A stretch of DNA of 50,638 bases, taken from the NCBI GenBank assembly GCA_001045525.1, contig LDWW01000026.1:1-50638 (forward strand). The letters run 5' to 3'. This document shows positions 7,774 to 16,826 of this stretch, one piece after another. Both the position numbers and the translations under genes were made by a program. The notes beneath the pieces were generated by a model. It did not search any database. It was given only the letters and a program-made list of their open reading frames with translations, and was not told the origin of the DNA. The stretch is from Chitinispirillum alkaliphilum. GTDB lineage: Bacteria > Fibrobacterota > Chitinivibrionia > Chitinivibrionales > Chitinispirillaceae. Positions within the stretch are counted from its first letter, which is position 1. Each line of letters opens with the position of its first letter.

Positions 7774-8520
7774 TCACTTAATCTCAACCGATGATTTATC
7801 ATCACCGAAAGGATTTTTCCTGCTGGTTAACGAAAACAGAAAAGGGTACTCTTTTTTAAGGTGATTCATGTAATCCATCCACCCAACAAGCAGTAAATGA
7901 TACACCCTTTTTATGTCTCCATCAAGATTCCTGAATTCCTCATCAGTCATTTCTTTTAAATCGCTTCGGTGTTCAAGCTCGCCGGTTAAATGATACACCG
8001 CCCAGAGGAGGTTGGTAAATGATTCGTCTTTTAAGAGATTTTCATTTTGAAGCAGATTGAGAATAAACCATTTGTTTTTGGCAAGCAGTTGCTTTACATT
8101 GTCAAGATCACTCTTTTTGCTGCTGATATCGGATTTGTGCTGTACTGCAATGTTTCGTATGTTGAGAAATTCACGTTCCGACCACTCCTGAGGTGTGGTG
8201 AGGTGCGAAGAGATGTTTTCTGAATTTGGATCGAATTCTGCTAGCTTTCCAAGAAGCTCCCCACCAATTTCACTAAAAAAAGCACCGGTCAACATGTGTA
8301 ACCTGTCCCTTAATGCCTTCTGCTCCCGGTGATGAAGGAGCCGGTGAAGGACGAGTGCAACGAGTAGAACTTCGATAAAAACAAACGCAATATCACCCAA
8401 AAAGTAGATACCGATGTGATGAAAATCACGAAAAATATAAAAGTGAACTGTGTAGAAAAATATTGCCAGTGCAGTAAGAACGATGGCGAGGGTTATTTGC
8501 CAGTTGGGAGTTCTGTTCAT
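7774..8520 (-). CDS. Two-helix membrane protein of unknown function, 248 aa
   Basis: Two hydrophobic segments lie near the N-terminus (about residues 10-30 and 40-60: LAIVLTALAIFFYTVHFYIF and GDIAFVFIEVLLVALVLHRL), followed by a soluble, charged helical domain of about 190 residues with many Leu/Asn/Glu. No enzyme motif is visible. The start ATG (8518-8520) overlaps the stop of the upstream AgmX-like reading frame by the ATGA arrangement, which suggests coupled translation if that fragment is expressed. I do not assign a function. Confidence 0.7.
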   Translation of the reverse strand: MNRTPNWQITLAIVLTALAIFFYTVHFYIFRDFHHIGIYFLGDIAFVFIEVLLVALVLHRLLHHREQKALRDRLHMLTGAFFSEIGGELLGKLAEFDPNSENISSHLTTPQEWSEREFLNIRNIAVQHKSDISSKKSDLDNVKQLLAKNKWFILNLLQNENLLKDESFTNLLWAVYHLTGELEHRSDLKEMTDEEFRNLDGDIKRVYHLLLVGWMDYMNHLKKEYPFLFSLTSRKNPFGDDKSSVEIK

Positions 8521-8831
8521 GTTGCCGTCCTATCATACTGAGTGCTGATTAGCTGTAACCTATTATAAATTGTAAAAGAACACTTGGCCAAACGCCGGAA
8601 TTTAAGAAGTACAAGTACATTTTGTTCAAGCTCATCATCCCCTGGGGGCTGATTTCTCACTTCTCCCCGAATTACTGTTCCTGAAATATTGATTGCAAAA
8701 TCTATGTCGACTCTGCCCTGATGGTCCGGTTTTTCAATCAACCGCTGGTTATAGAGTTCACGCATGGAAGCCAGGTTGTTTAGAACGGTCTGCAGAATAG
8801 ATCCAACCCGAAAATTTATTGCAGGAGATCT
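8517..8831 (-). pseudogene. Remnant of an AgmX/PglI-type (TonB-like) C-terminal domain
   Basis: The minus strand is open from 8831 and reads VGSILQTVLNNLASMRELYN followed by QRLIEKPDHQGRVDIDFAIN and SGTVIRGEVRNQPPGDDELE. This is the pattern of the AgmX/PglI C-terminal domain (repeat of I..V...N...LR..YN.RL...P...G.V...F.I...G.V) found in gliding-motility and TonB-like proteins. The N-terminal part (usually FHA or membrane anchor and linker) is missing, and the expected C-terminal Phe-Pro ending is replaced by an unrelated tail. An internal ATG at 8765 could give 82 residues. It ends with a 4-bp overlap onto the membrane protein gene. Confidence 0.6.
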
Positions 8832-8890
8832 TCAGTTTCCTGCAGATTGGTACAACAAAGAATATAACGTGAGGTAGAGTGTACATGAGC

Positions 8891-8938
8891 CGGTAAGTTT
8901 ACAGTGAGCCTGGCCGAACTGTCCTCGGCATGCGCCCA
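8891..8938 (+). repeat. Short dispersed repeat, copy 1
   Basis: GGTAAGTTTACAGTGAGCCT followed by a TGTCC.CGGCA.GC block matches the copy at 14904-14951; a weaker copy (TCGTAAGTTTATAGTG) is at 28418. It is non-coding. Confidence 0.8.
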
Positions 8939-8994
8939 GAATATTCTTAATCTTACTCCCTACAAAACAGAAATAAATTAAGGATAATTTGGAT

Positions 8995-9160
8995 GGGAAA
9001 AGCATTTCCCTCGCTGCAGCTTTAGGTGCAGACACCTAAAGCTTCCGCTACCCATTCAATGCGGTCGTACAGCACGGGGGCACATTTTGGTAAGCGATAT
9101 TGTAGCCCTTCAGATTGATAGATCATGTGAAAAACCATAGCTTGTGTGAAGAGTGTAGTG
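8995..9160 (+). repeat. About 160-bp dispersed non-coding repeat, copy A
   Basis: The block begins GGGAAAAGCATTTCCC and contains TTCAATGCGGTCGTACA, CACATTTTGG and ATATTGTAGCCCTT. The same motifs in the same order and near-equal spacing occur at 50034-50205, and more diverged at 28240-28395. Immediately internal to the left end is an inverted repeat (GCTTTAGGTG/CACCTAAAGC). No open frame is conserved between copies. The rest of the 8832-9280 interval shows no gene. Confidence 0.85.
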
Positions 9161-9280
9161 TAGTATAAAACACACAAAGTTAATTGATACAAATACCGCA
9201 CTGCAAACCGCGCAAGGGGGGACGGCTAATTGGCACTTTCTTAAGTGCCAGTGCCCTCTTATTTTCAGAGAAGATCCTTA

Positions 9281-9682
9281 CTACCTCTCTACATCTCGTC
9301 CAGTAACTGTTGAGTTTTTTTCAGTTGAAAAGGTCAGTTTCTTTTCAATATATTCTGTTAATTTTTGAGCTAATGCTTCCGGAACGATTTCAGGGTATAT
9401 AAACCTGCTTCCAACACAACCAAGAGCCCCAACTACTCCTATCACAGGCAACAGTACAGTCAGACTGAACCTGGGCCAAAGATATGCAACCGGCCCCCAC
9501 CCCACCATTATTGCAACAGTATTAAGGGCAATGGTTCTGATTAATGTTTTCTTTACCTGCCCTCCAGATATGTTTTGATAATAGTTATAATTAACCAAAA
9601 CAAACAGAACCATCAGCACGATAGAAAATAAACAACATATAAGATAGCTGTTGAGATCAAAACCATGAGATTCACCAGTCAT
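9281..9682 (-). CDS. Small membrane protein, 133 aa
   Basis: Three hydrophobic segments are visible (about residues 10-33, 48-68 and 70-90: YLICCLFSIVLMVLFVLVNY, TIALNTVAIMVGWGPVAYLW, LTVLLPVIGVVGALGCVG), then a charged C-terminal tail likely to face the cytoplasm. I do not recognise a family. It is transcribed divergently from the large exported protein gene at 9904. No clear ribosome site is seen, so the start is uncertain. Confidence 0.55.
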   Translation of the reverse strand: MTGESHGFDLNSYLICCLFSIVLMVLFVLVNYNYYQNISGGQVKKTLIRTIALNTVAIMVGWGPVAYLWPRFSLTVLLPVIGVVGALGCVGSRFIYPEIVPEALAQKLTEYIEKKLTFSTEKNSTVTGRDVER

Positions 9683-9903
9683 ATTTACCCCGCTTTCAAA
9701 TTTTTTCAGATCCGGTCTCTTATCTTTTTATCAAATTTACTATTTGGTACCGTTCATATTGAAATTCAGCATTGGACAATAATGCATTTTGTAAATCAGG
9801 ATCGGGAAATATTTAATGTCAAAAACTTTTTTGGATAATCGGATCTTTTTTCAATATCTTATAGCTTATGTCACAATTAACCAAAATTCAAAAGGTTTGA
9901 AAA

Positions 9904-11334
9904 ATGAGTGGAAAAATAAATCGGCTGTTGATGGTATGCGTTGTTTGGTTTCTGATCTGTGTTCCTTCAGTCTTGGGGGAAGAAACAAACATTTCACTAA
10001 CAGGAGTAGTCACAGATGAAAATGGCACTCCACTGAAGGGAATGAAGGCAGAACTGCTCAGGTCTGGTTTGAAGGATATAACCGATTCAGATGGAAGCTT
10101 CAGGCTGACCAACAATGTTTCTGTATTCCGTAACCCTCGGATTTCAAATCATTTGAGAGTATCCTCTAAAAATGGAAATATCCACCTGTATCTGCCGGAA
10201 AAAATGCCTGTATCTTACACTATATATGAATTAAGGGGCAGAAGAGTTTACAATCACAACGCAGGGGTTCAACCGCAAGGCTCTACCATTCTAACTTTTC
10301 CGACAAATCTTGCAAATGGTGTCTATTACATCCTTCTCCACACAGGAGAGCAGCAGACAAAGTTAATGTACACTAACAGCGATCTTGCGCAAATGCAATC
10401 AATACAGCGCGTTAAATCGAATTCAGGCACTGGTTTCAGATCTGCAGTTATTGATACTCTTAAGATTACTGGAGAAGGTTTCAGACCGTATATCTATCCC
10501 CTGGCCACTTATACAAAAGATGGTATTGCAATTACTTTGCGGGATGATTATCATCTTCATAAAAACATATTGGCTTCAACATTTTGGACCGGACAGGGCG
10601 CAGCGGACGAAAACCATCACATCTCAAATGTTCCAAGTGCCTGGGACAGTCACTGGGGAGATAATTTTGGTCTTGAAGATGCTCCCCGGCTCCCGCGGGA
10701 TGCCAATTTCATCCCCTCAGACCCTCGTTTCAGGGGACAGGAAAACCCCTACTATTTCGCACTTCCCTATAATGACTACAACAATACGGTATTCAACGGA
10801 AATGACGATGGGAGAATCAGGGCTGTTGCAGCCATGAGTTCACATTATAATATTGAATACAGCAGCATTTATGAGCGCAATATCGTCACGACCTCTGCAA
10901 TGGGACCGATTTACAACTCTGATCAATGGACACCCCGTAAACTAAGTGCAGAAAACATACCCTGGAGAGACAAACAGAACTGGAGTGGCAAGTCGATGGT
11001 GAAGGGGCGGTGGGCAAGGATTCGTTTTAATGGCGGTGACTGGGTATATGCACAGTGGCTGGATGCCGGACCATACCACTATGATGATGTGGAGTATGTT
11101 TTTGGCTCAGCACGGCCGCTCAATGAGGAGGGAAGCGGTATGGATATCAACCCTTACGCGGGAATAGATCTGAGTCCTTCTGTGTGGCTTAAAATGGGAA
11201 TCGATCAGGCTGAGTTTGAGAGATGGAATGGGATTAACGCCCCTGTGGACTGGCAGTTCGTTGATGATGAGGATGTTCCCGATGGTCCATGGAATTTATA
11301 TGTCTCAGATAACAAAACCAATTGGGATTGGTGA
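9904..11334 (+). CDS. Exported multidomain protein with CarboxypepD_reg-like and T9SS-tail-like domains, 476 aa
   Basis: A signal peptide (residues 1-25, LLMVCVVWFLICVPSVLGEE) precedes a CarboxypepD_reg-like beta domain at about 28-70 (LTGVVTDENGTPLKGMKAEL). Residues about 95-150 resemble a T9SS type A tail (YTIYELRGRRVYN, LANGVYYILLHTG), which is normally at the extreme C-terminus but here is internal. The last about 270 residues form an unassigned aromatic- and Asp-rich domain with WVYAQWLDAGPYHYDDVEYV and VDWQFVDDEDVPDGPW, reminiscent of exported proteins of other environmental bacteria that share the AQWxDxGP...VFG...VDWxFV pattern, possibly a double-psi-barrel type fold. No catalytic residues can be named. 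Export and surface display are likely; an enzymatic role in polysaccharide binding or cleavage is an inference. Confidence 0.7.
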   Translation: MSGKINRLLMVCVVWFLICVPSVLGEETNISLTGVVTDENGTPLKGMKAELLRSGLKDITDSDGSFRLTNNVSVFRNPRISNHLRVSSKNGNIHLYLPEKMPVSYTIYELRGRRVYNHNAGVQPQGSTILTFPTNLANGVYYILLHTGEQQTKLMYTNSDLAQMQSIQRVKSNSGTGFRSAVIDTLKITGEGFRPYIYPLATYTKDGIAITLRDDYHLHKNILASTFWTGQGAADENHHISNVPSAWDSHWGDNFGLEDAPRLPRDANFIPSDPRFRGQENPYYFALPYNDYNNTVFNGNDDGRIRAVAAMSSHYNIEYSSIYERNIVTTSAMGPIYNSDQWTPRKLSAENIPWRDKQNWSGKSMVKGRWARIRFNGGDWVYAQWLDAGPYHYDDVEYVFGSARPLNEEGSGMDINPYAGIDLSPSVWLKMGIDQAEFERWNGINAPVDWQFVDDEDVPDGPWNLYVSDNKTNWDW

Positions 11335-11422
11335 CAATAATCCAGGCCTGATAATTGGTTGTAAAATTGTCCGGTTTTTGTAGGGTTCTAAGTAGGGATT
11401 GAAAAACCAAATCACTGATTAT

Positions 11423-11731
11423 TATTACTCCGGCAATTTTTACGCATAAAAGAGTGTTTGAGTTTCATTACTTTTTTAAGAGTCCAGCGCTAAGAAGCGC
11501 TGTTTCAAAACAATTGGGCCTTCAGCCCCAAACCCCGACCTACTTTCTTTCCAAGGCCAAAGAAAGTAGGCAAAGAACGCCTTGGGAGCCCCACACTGGC
11601 TCCAATATTCGCTCATTCACCAGTGATTGGGGCGGATTTGTACCCGATAGTTTTTTTTAGGAGCTTACTGCCGTTCGCCCTGTGAAATAGATGGAGAAAA
11701 TTTTTATGCAAGTTTAATTGCCGGAGTAATA
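11423..11731 (+). mobile_element. MITE, copy 1, 309 bp, with 14-bp terminal inverted repeats flanked by TA
   Basis: The ends are TATTACTCCGGCAATT (11423-11438) and its exact reverse complement (11716-11731). If the outer TA is the duplicated target, the inverted repeat starts TTACTCCGG, a layout typical of IS630/Tc1-type elements. Internally it has two hairpins: CAGCGCT/AGCGCTG and the pair CCTACTTTCTTT/AAAGAAAGTAGG. No transposase is encoded. The element matches 48478-48860 in the opposite orientation. Confidence 0.9.
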
Positions 11732-11912
11732 GATAAATCAGGGAGATTAAATACCTGATAAACCATGAATTTGATCTGCTTTTGTGTAGGGGCTTTACAC
11801 ACCCGTTTACTCTTAAACACTTCAAGTTTTCTTACCCTCAATATAGGGCAGATTGTAATTTATCGATAAGATAGAATAAAGGGACATATTTTGCTTAGAA
11901 AGGATTGTATTT
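11732..11912. other. Leader of pdxJ
   Basis: No gene is seen. AAAGGA lies about 10 bases before the pdxJ start at 11913. AT-rich sequence at 11850-11880 could hold a promoter, but no pair of boxes is convincing. Confidence 0.4.
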
Positions 11913-12620
11913 ATGACAACTCTTGGCGTAAATATTGATCATATAGCCACTCTTCGCCAGGCAAGGGGGGGGCGTGAACCAGACCCCATTCACGCAGCTG
12001 TAATAGCTGAAATGGCTGGAGCCAATGGGATAACGGCACACTTAAGAGAAGACCGGCGTCATATACAGGACCGGGATATTTACATACTCAAACAAACCGT
12101 CAGCACAAGTCTGAATCTGGAAATGGCTGCAACAACAGAGATGGTAAAAATCGCAGTCGATGTTCTGCCCTATATGGTTACACTTGTACCAGAAAAACGT
12201 GAAGAGCTTACAACCGAAGGCGGTTTGGCAGTGCGTGAGAAAGAGAAGGATCTTGCCAAAACGATCGAAACTCTTCGCAGCCACAATATTCTGGTGAGTC
12301 TTTTTGTGGATCCTGAAATCAATGAGATCAAAGCAGCCCGCAAGGCAGGAGCTACCCACATTGAGCTGCATACCGGTCACTATTCCAATGCCAAGGGAAG
12401 TGCCCATTTCGATGAGCTTGACCGTCTGAGGGACTGCGCAAAAGCTGCACACACATTGGGGTTACATATTAATGCGGGCCATGGCCTTAACTATCAGAAC
12501 GTCACCGCAGTTGCAGATATTCCAAATATGGAAGAGTTGAATATCGGCCATTCTATAATTTCAAAAGCTGCTTTAAGTGGACTGGAAGCTGCAGTAAGAG
12601 ACATGATTGCACTTATTTGA
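11913..12620 (+). CDS. pdxJ: Pyridoxine 5'-phosphate synthase
   Basis: PdxJ condenses 3-amino-2-oxopropyl phosphate with 1-deoxy-D-xylulose 5-phosphate to give pyridoxine 5'-phosphate, the last step of the DXP-dependent vitamin B6 route, in the cytosol. The protein has the family hallmarks: N-terminal [30 protein letters not shown] with the phosphate-binding arginines, [27 protein letters not shown] and [12 protein letters not shown]. At 235 residues it is full length for this TIM-barrel family. The ATG has AAAGGA upstream. It stands alone, between a MITE and ABC transporter ATPase genes; its product supports PLP enzymes encoded nearby (DapL, Alr), although no operon links them. Confidence 0.97.
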   Translation: MTTLGVNIDHIATLRQARGGREPDPIHAAVIAEMAGANGITAHLREDRRHIQDRDIYILKQTVSTSLNLEMAATTEMVKIAVDVLPYMVTLVPEKREELTTEGGLAVREKEKDLAKTIETLRSHNILVSLFVDPEINEIKAARKAGATHIELHTGHYSNAKGSAHFDELDRLRDCAKAAHTLGLHINAGHGLNYQNVTAVADIPNMEELNIGHSIISKAALSGLEAAVRDMIALI

Positions 12621-12726
12621 TATATTTATCAGTTGTGGTCTGCAATTTTTTCCAATCCTGCACTAAGAGTCCTGAAGAGCCCGTGCAAGTTTTGGAACTC
12701 TATTTGATTGGAAGTTTTTAGAAGCG

Positions 12727-13701
12727 TTGAATGTTAAAAATGGAAGAATTCTTTTGAGCAGTTGCATAAGTTGTGAAAATTTAAGAGTCTCCTTCTCTGA
12801 GCACAAAAGCTATACCCAGGTTGTAAGAGGGGTGTCCTTTAGCATAGAGAACCAAACGACACTTGGCGTAGTGGGCGAATCGGGATGCGGCAAAAGCGTA
12901 AGCGCACTTTCGATTATGCGGCTTATTGCTTCTCCTCCGGGTAAGATTGAATCAGGTGTAATCAATTTTGAAAACAGAAATCTTCTGAGCCTCCCAGAAA
13001 AACAGATGCAAAAGATTCGTGGCTGCAAGATATCGATGATTTTTCAGGACCCTATGACATCTTTAAACCCCGTTTTCACATGCGGTTACCAAATCGGAGA
13101 GATGTTCGAGCAGCACAGAGAAACAGGATCCTGCGAGCAGCTCCTCTCTGAAGTGGGCATTCCAGATACTTTTAGAGTGATGAACAGCTATCCTCACCAG
13201 CTTAGCGGAGGTATGCGTCAGAGGGTGATGATTGCGATGGCTCTTTCCTGTACCCCCAAGCTCCTTATTGCAGATGAACCCACAACGGCTTTGGATGTAA
13301 CTGTTCAGGCCAGGCTTCTGGACTTGCTGAAAAGTCTTCAGGAAACAAAGGGGATGAGTATGCTGCTCATCACTCACAATATGGGGATAGTCGCAAATAT
13401 GGCCCATGAGGTGATGGTTATGTATGCCGGAGAGGTTATGGAGCATGCTCCTACAGAGGAACTCTTTAACTCCCCTCTTCATCCTTACACGAGAAGTCTT
13501 CTTGAAACCATCCCTTCACTTGATAAAAAAAGCAAAAAACTCCCCGTAATCCCCGGTGATGTTCCTGCGCCAAACGATTTACCTTCAGGGTGCAGCTTTC
13601 ACCCACGGTGCAGTAAAGCATTTTCGCGTTGCAAGATAGATCATCCTGAGATACACGAAATCAAACCCGGCCACACAGTAAGGTGTCATCTTTATGAGTA
13701 G
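12727..13701 (+). CDS. Oligopeptide/dipeptide ABC transporter ATPase, DppD/OppD type
   Basis: This is one of the two ATPases that energise uptake of peptides or other small solutes through an OppBC/DppBC-type permease. Visible motifs are Walker A GESGCGKS, Q-loop MIFQDPMTSLNP, signature LSGGMRQR, Walker B LLIADEPTTALD and H-loop ITHN. The C-terminal extension has the family cysteines (CSFHPRCSKAFSRC), associated with the oligo_HPY region. At 324 residues it is full length. The exact start is uncertain: TTG at 12727 or TTG at 12754 (GGAAG upstream). The end overlaps the next gene by eight bases. No permease or binding protein is present, so the partner genes must lie elsewhere. Confidence 0.92.
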   Translation: MNVKNGRILLSSCISCENLRVSFSEHKSYTQVVRGVSFSIENQTTLGVVGESGCGKSVSALSIMRLIASPPGKIESGVINFENRNLLSLPEKQMQKIRGCKISMIFQDPMTSLNPVFTCGYQIGEMFEQHRETGSCEQLLSEVGIPDTFRVMNSYPHQLSGGMRQRVMIAMALSCTPKLLIADEPTTALDVTVQARLLDLLKSLQETKGMSMLLITHNMGIVANMAHEVMVMYAGEVMEHAPTEELFNSPLHPYTRSLLETIPSLDKKSKKLPVIPGDVPAPNDLPSGCSFHPRCSKAFSRCKIDHPEIHEIKPGHTVRCHLYE

Positions 13702-14695
13702 AGATCAGTCGAATACCTCTTGTGTAAAGATCGAGAATTTAAAGGTTCACTTTCCTGTCAGAAGTGGTATAATGGGGAAAATAACCAGTTATATCAAGGC
13801 TGTAGATGATATATCCTTATCCATAAACAAAGGTGAGGTTTTTGCCATCGTTGGGGAATCAGGATGCGGGAAGTCAACAACGGCGCAATCCATTATGGGG
13901 CTTGTTAATCCAACCTCAGGAAATCTTGATCTTGCAATCGGACCATGGAAAAACAAGCCCACAGACTGGAGCCAACTCAGTCACAAAGAACGCAAACAGC
14001 TCAGGCGACATATTCAAATAATTTTTCAGGATCCCTATAGCTCCTTAAGCCCACGAATGAATATCAGGTCGATACTTGATGAGCCGCTTTTTATTCATGG
14101 ATTTAATATAAGTGAACGAAAAAGACGTATATCCGAACTTATGGATCAGGTTGGGTTGTCTCAGACTTACCTTAACCGGTACCCTCATGAATTTTCCGGT
14201 GGACAAAGGCAGAGAATAAGCATAGCGCGCGCCCTGGCAACTTCGCCGGAATTTGTGGTGGCAGACGAACCTGTCAGCGCGCTCGATGTCTCTATACAGG
14301 CTCAAATCATCAATCTTCTGAGGGATTTAAAAGAACAGTACCATCAAACAATGCTTTTCATATCTCATGATCTTGCGGTCGTGAGGCATATGGCTGACAG
14401 ATTGGCTGTGATGTACCTGGGTAAAATCGTAGAGATGGGAAGCGAGAAGCAGATTTTCTCCAATCCTCGACATCCCTACACTCACCTTCTGCTACAAAGC
14501 GTACCAACAATAAAAAAGAACAGTGAACGGAAAACAATCACGATATCAGATGACCGCAAAAAGGAATTGACCGGGTTTGGCTGTCCCTTCTACCCCCGTT
14601 GTGAGCGGAGAACTGAAGAGTGCAAAGAGACTGCCCCGGAGTTATCGGACAGCGGTAGTAATCACCTGTTTTCATGTTTTAACCCCATTTCTTAA
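13694..14695 (+). CDS. Oligopeptide/dipeptide ABC transporter ATPase, DppF/OppF type
   Basis: This second ATPase pairs with the upstream subunit to form the ATPase heterodimer. Motifs are Walker A GESGCGKSTT, Q-loop IIFQDPYSSLSP, signature FSGGQRQRISIARAL, Walker B FVVADEPVSALD and H-loop ISHD. The C-terminal oligo_HPY region with cysteines is present (CPFYPRCERRTEEC). Its 333 residues are typical. The start ATG lies inside the end of the upstream gene, so the two are translationally coupled. The substrate cannot be deduced from the ATPases, and isolation from the membrane components is unusual but known in several phyla. Confidence 0.92.
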   Translation: MSRDQSNTSCVKIENLKVHFPVRSGIMGKITSYIKAVDDISLSINKGEVFAIVGESGCGKSTTAQSIMGLVNPTSGNLDLAIGPWKNKPTDWSQLSHKERKQLRRHIQIIFQDPYSSLSPRMNIRSILDEPLFIHGFNISERKRRISELMDQVGLSQTYLNRYPHEFSGGQRQRISIARALATSPEFVVADEPVSALDVSIQAQIINLLRDLKEQYHQTMLFISHDLAVVRHMADRLAVMYLGKIVEMGSEKQIFSNPRHPYTHLLLQSVPTIKKNSERKTITISDDRKKELTGFGCPFYPRCERRTEECKETAPELSDSGSNHLFSCFNPIS

Positions 14696-14721
14696 CAAAC
14701 TGATTTCTGTAAATTTATCCG

Positions 14722-14747
14722 GATATTATTAATGAATTAATAATATC
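14722..14747. terminator. Perfect 12-bp AT-rich inverted repeat after the ABC ATPase genes
   Basis: GATATTATTAAT and ATTAATAATATC are exact complements separated by only GA. A T-rich segment (CTTCTTC) follows but there is no pure T-run. It may act as a weak terminator or as a protein-binding operator. Confidence 0.4.
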
Positions 14748-14903
14748 TTCTTCAGCTCAGCCTCAAGTATGACTCCGATTCTAAAAGATTGAAAATGCCC
14801 CAAAACTCCATTTAAATCCGGAAATTAGAAATCGGAGCTTTAATAAGGAGTGAGGATAGATACGTAGTACCGAGAAAAAAAAATGACGAGTCTGTATGGG
14901 AAT

Positions 14904-14951
14904 CGGTAAGTTTACAGTGAGCCTGTTTGAAATGTCCACGGCAGGCCCATA
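14904..14951 (+). repeat. Short dispersed repeat, copy 2
   Basis: The copy shares GGTAAGTTTACAGTGAGCCT with 8891-8938 and then a TGTCC.CGGCA.GCCC block. It lies in the 398-bp gap before dapL, which otherwise shows no gene. Confidence 0.8.
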
Positions 14952-15017
14952 AAAATCATTCTTTTTTTTGAGGCAGTCTCTTCAATACGTATCCAAACCA
15001 CACCCACAACATAAAAC

Positions 15018-15046
15018 TTGACTTTTCACTCTACATTTAGTATCAT
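15018..15046 (+). promoter_or_regulatory. Sigma-70-type promoter for dapL
   Basis: TTGACT (15018-15023) and TATCAT (15041-15046) are spaced by 17 bases, 48 bases before the dapL start. This is a near-consensus vegetative promoter. Confidence 0.6.
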
Positions 15047-15093
15047 GTTTTAGCTTTTACAATAAATTTCAATCTAAATCTTTCGGAGTATAT

Positions 15094-16314
15094 ATGATAA
15101 AAGTAAACGAAAGTTTTATTAAACTGAAATCTTCCTATCTTTTTTCCGAAATTGCCAAAAGGGTTTCTGCATTTCAGCAGCAAAATCCCGATAAACCTAT
15201 AATAAAGCTTGGTATAGGAGACGTCACAAGGGCTCTGCCTCAGGCGTGCATTGATGCATTTCATAAAGCTGTTGATGAGATGGGTAAAGATGAATCCTTC
15301 CGTGGATACGGGCCGGAGCAGGGGTATAGTTTTTTAAGGGAGAAAATAGCTAAATTTGATTATCAATCTCTGGGAGCAGATATCAGTGCTGATGAGATCT
15401 TTATCAGTGACGGTTCAAAATGCGACACAGGAAATTTTCAGGAGCTCTTCTCTACAGACATTTCCGTTGCAGTACCGGATCCTGTTTATCCTGTATATGT
15501 GGACACAAATGTTATGTCCGGAAGAACCGGCGACAATGTTGAGGGAAGATATCAGGGACTTGAATATCTTCAGTGCAACGAAGCTAACAGCTTTGTTCCC
15601 GCTCTGCCTTCAAAGCCGGTTGATCTGATTTATCTGTGTTTCCCCAACAACCCTACAGGTACTGTTGCGACTAAAGAACAGCTTAAGAGCTGGGTTGACT
15701 ATGCTCGTGAAAACAAAGCCCTTATTCTCTATGATGCGGCTTATGAATCGTTTATTAAAGAGGATAATATTCCCCATAGCATTTACGAGATTGAGGGTGC
15801 ACGGGAGGTAGCGGTTGAGTTTAGAAGTTTCTCTAAAATTGCTGGATTTACGGGTACAAGATGTGCGTTCACAGTTGTTCCGAAATCCTGTATGATATAT
15901 GATTCTACAGGATCCCAGCACTCGCTGCACGCACTCTGGAATCGTCGTCAGAGCACCAAATTCAACGGTGTTTCTTACCCTGTGCAGCGTGCGGCTGAAG
16001 CGGTATATTCTCCGGAAGGTAGTCGTCAGATCAGAGAGCTTGTTGACTATTACATGGATAATGCTGCAATCATCAAGGATAAGATTTCCTCCCTTGGATA
16101 TAGCTGTATTGGTGGGACAAACGCACCCTACATATGGATAAACAGCAAAAGCGATTCGTGGGAATTCTTTGATCTGCTTCTCAATAAAGCTGGTGTGGTT
16201 TGTACTCCCGGAGCTGGCTTTGGCAAGTGCGGGGAGGGATATGTGAGACTTAGCGCTTTCAATTCCCGTGAGAATGTGGAAAAAGCAATGACTCGTATTG
16301 CCGATGCACTTTGA
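15094..16314 (+). CDS. dapL: LL-diaminopimelate aminotransferase
   Basis: DapL converts tetrahydrodipicolinate directly to LL-diaminopimelate with glutamate as amino donor and PLP as cofactor, bypassing the succinylase and acetylase routes of lysine and peptidoglycan synthesis. The sequence has the DapL-specific start ([13 protein letters not shown]), [11 protein letters not shown], the [15 protein letters not shown] segment, [19 protein letters not shown], the PLP lysine region [14 protein letters not shown] and the C-terminal [15 protein letters not shown]. Length (406 aa) matches the family. CGGAG precedes the ATG. DapL is typical of Chlamydiae, Spirochaetes, plants and FCB-group bacteria, which supports a Gram-negative host. 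It is monocistronic, with a strong promoter upstream and a hairpin downstream. Confidence 0.97.
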   Translation: MIKVNESFIKLKSSYLFSEIAKRVSAFQQQNPDKPIIKLGIGDVTRALPQACIDAFHKAVDEMGKDESFRGYGPEQGYSFLREKIAKFDYQSLGADISADEIFISDGSKCDTGNFQELFSTDISVAVPDPVYPVYVDTNVMSGRTGDNVEGRYQGLEYLQCNEANSFVPALPSKPVDLIYLCFPNNPTGTVATKEQLKSWVDYARENKALILYDAAYESFIKEDNIPHSIYEIEGAREVAVEFRSFSKIAGFTGTRCAFTVVPKSCMIYDSTGSQHSLHALWNRRQSTKFNGVSYPVQRAAEAVYSPEGSRQIRELVDYYMDNAAIIKDKISSLGYSCIGGTNAPYIWINSKSDSWEFFDLLLNKAGVVCTPGAGFGKCGEGYVRLSAFNSRENVEKAMTRIADAL

Positions 16315-16326
16315 AATTGAATTGGG

Positions 16327-16352
16327 ACAGCAGAACCTTAGGGTTCTGCTGT
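16327..16352. terminator. Bidirectional hairpin between dapL and the STAS gene
   Basis: ACAGCAGAACC pairs with GGTTCTGCTGT around a four-base loop, 12 bases after the dapL stop. It overlaps the last codons of the convergent STAS gene, so it can serve both. Confidence 0.7.
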
Positions 16353-16688
16353 GATTATATGTAAAACCCTGTTGAGATTGGTCAGGTCAAACAAACGGTT
16401 AAGATAGGAATTTTCATTTGTGTTTTCATTGAGTATTATCAGTTGCCGTTTCTCCTTTTGCATCAGGGTGTGATAGTACACAATTGTTCCAAGTCCGTGA
16501 CTATCAATAAAATTCACCCTGCTTACATCCAGAATTATTTCTGAGAGTTTCTTTTTGTAGAGTTGATCCAGTTTTCGCTGAAATCGTTTCACATCTACAT
16601 CAATGAGTCGCCCTTCAAGCTCCAAAATAGTCTTGTCTGTATCATCTCTTAGCATCATTTCAAGTGATGCTGTTTCATTTACACTCAT
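16338..16688 (-). CDS. STAS-domain anti-sigma factor antagonist, 116 aa
   Basis: A single STAS domain of the SpoIIAA/RsbV type. The phosphorylatable serine is Ser63 in VNFIDSHGLG. Proteins of this type bind an anti-sigma kinase when unphosphorylated and release the sigma factor or another partner. AGGAG lies directly upstream of the ATG at 16688 on the minus strand. No cognate RsbW-like kinase or PP2C phosphatase is encoded nearby, so its circuit partners are elsewhere. Divergent from the YciO/Sua5 gene and convergent with dapL. Confidence 0.9.
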   Translation of the reverse strand: MSVNETASLEMMLRDDTDKTILELEGRLIDVDVKRFQRKLDQLYKKKLSEIILDVSRVNFIDSHGLGTIVYYHTLMQKEKRQLIILNENTNENSYLNRLFDLTNLNRVLHIITAEP

Positions 16689-16826
16689 ACATTCTCCTGA
16701 AAAAAAAACATCTTTAGTTTGTTATTGAGAACAGTTGGGCTAATTTTTTGAATACCACTAAATTATAAATATTATTTTTTCATTCCAGGGAAGTCAAACC
16801 TTATACCATTAAGAGGTAAAAAACAT

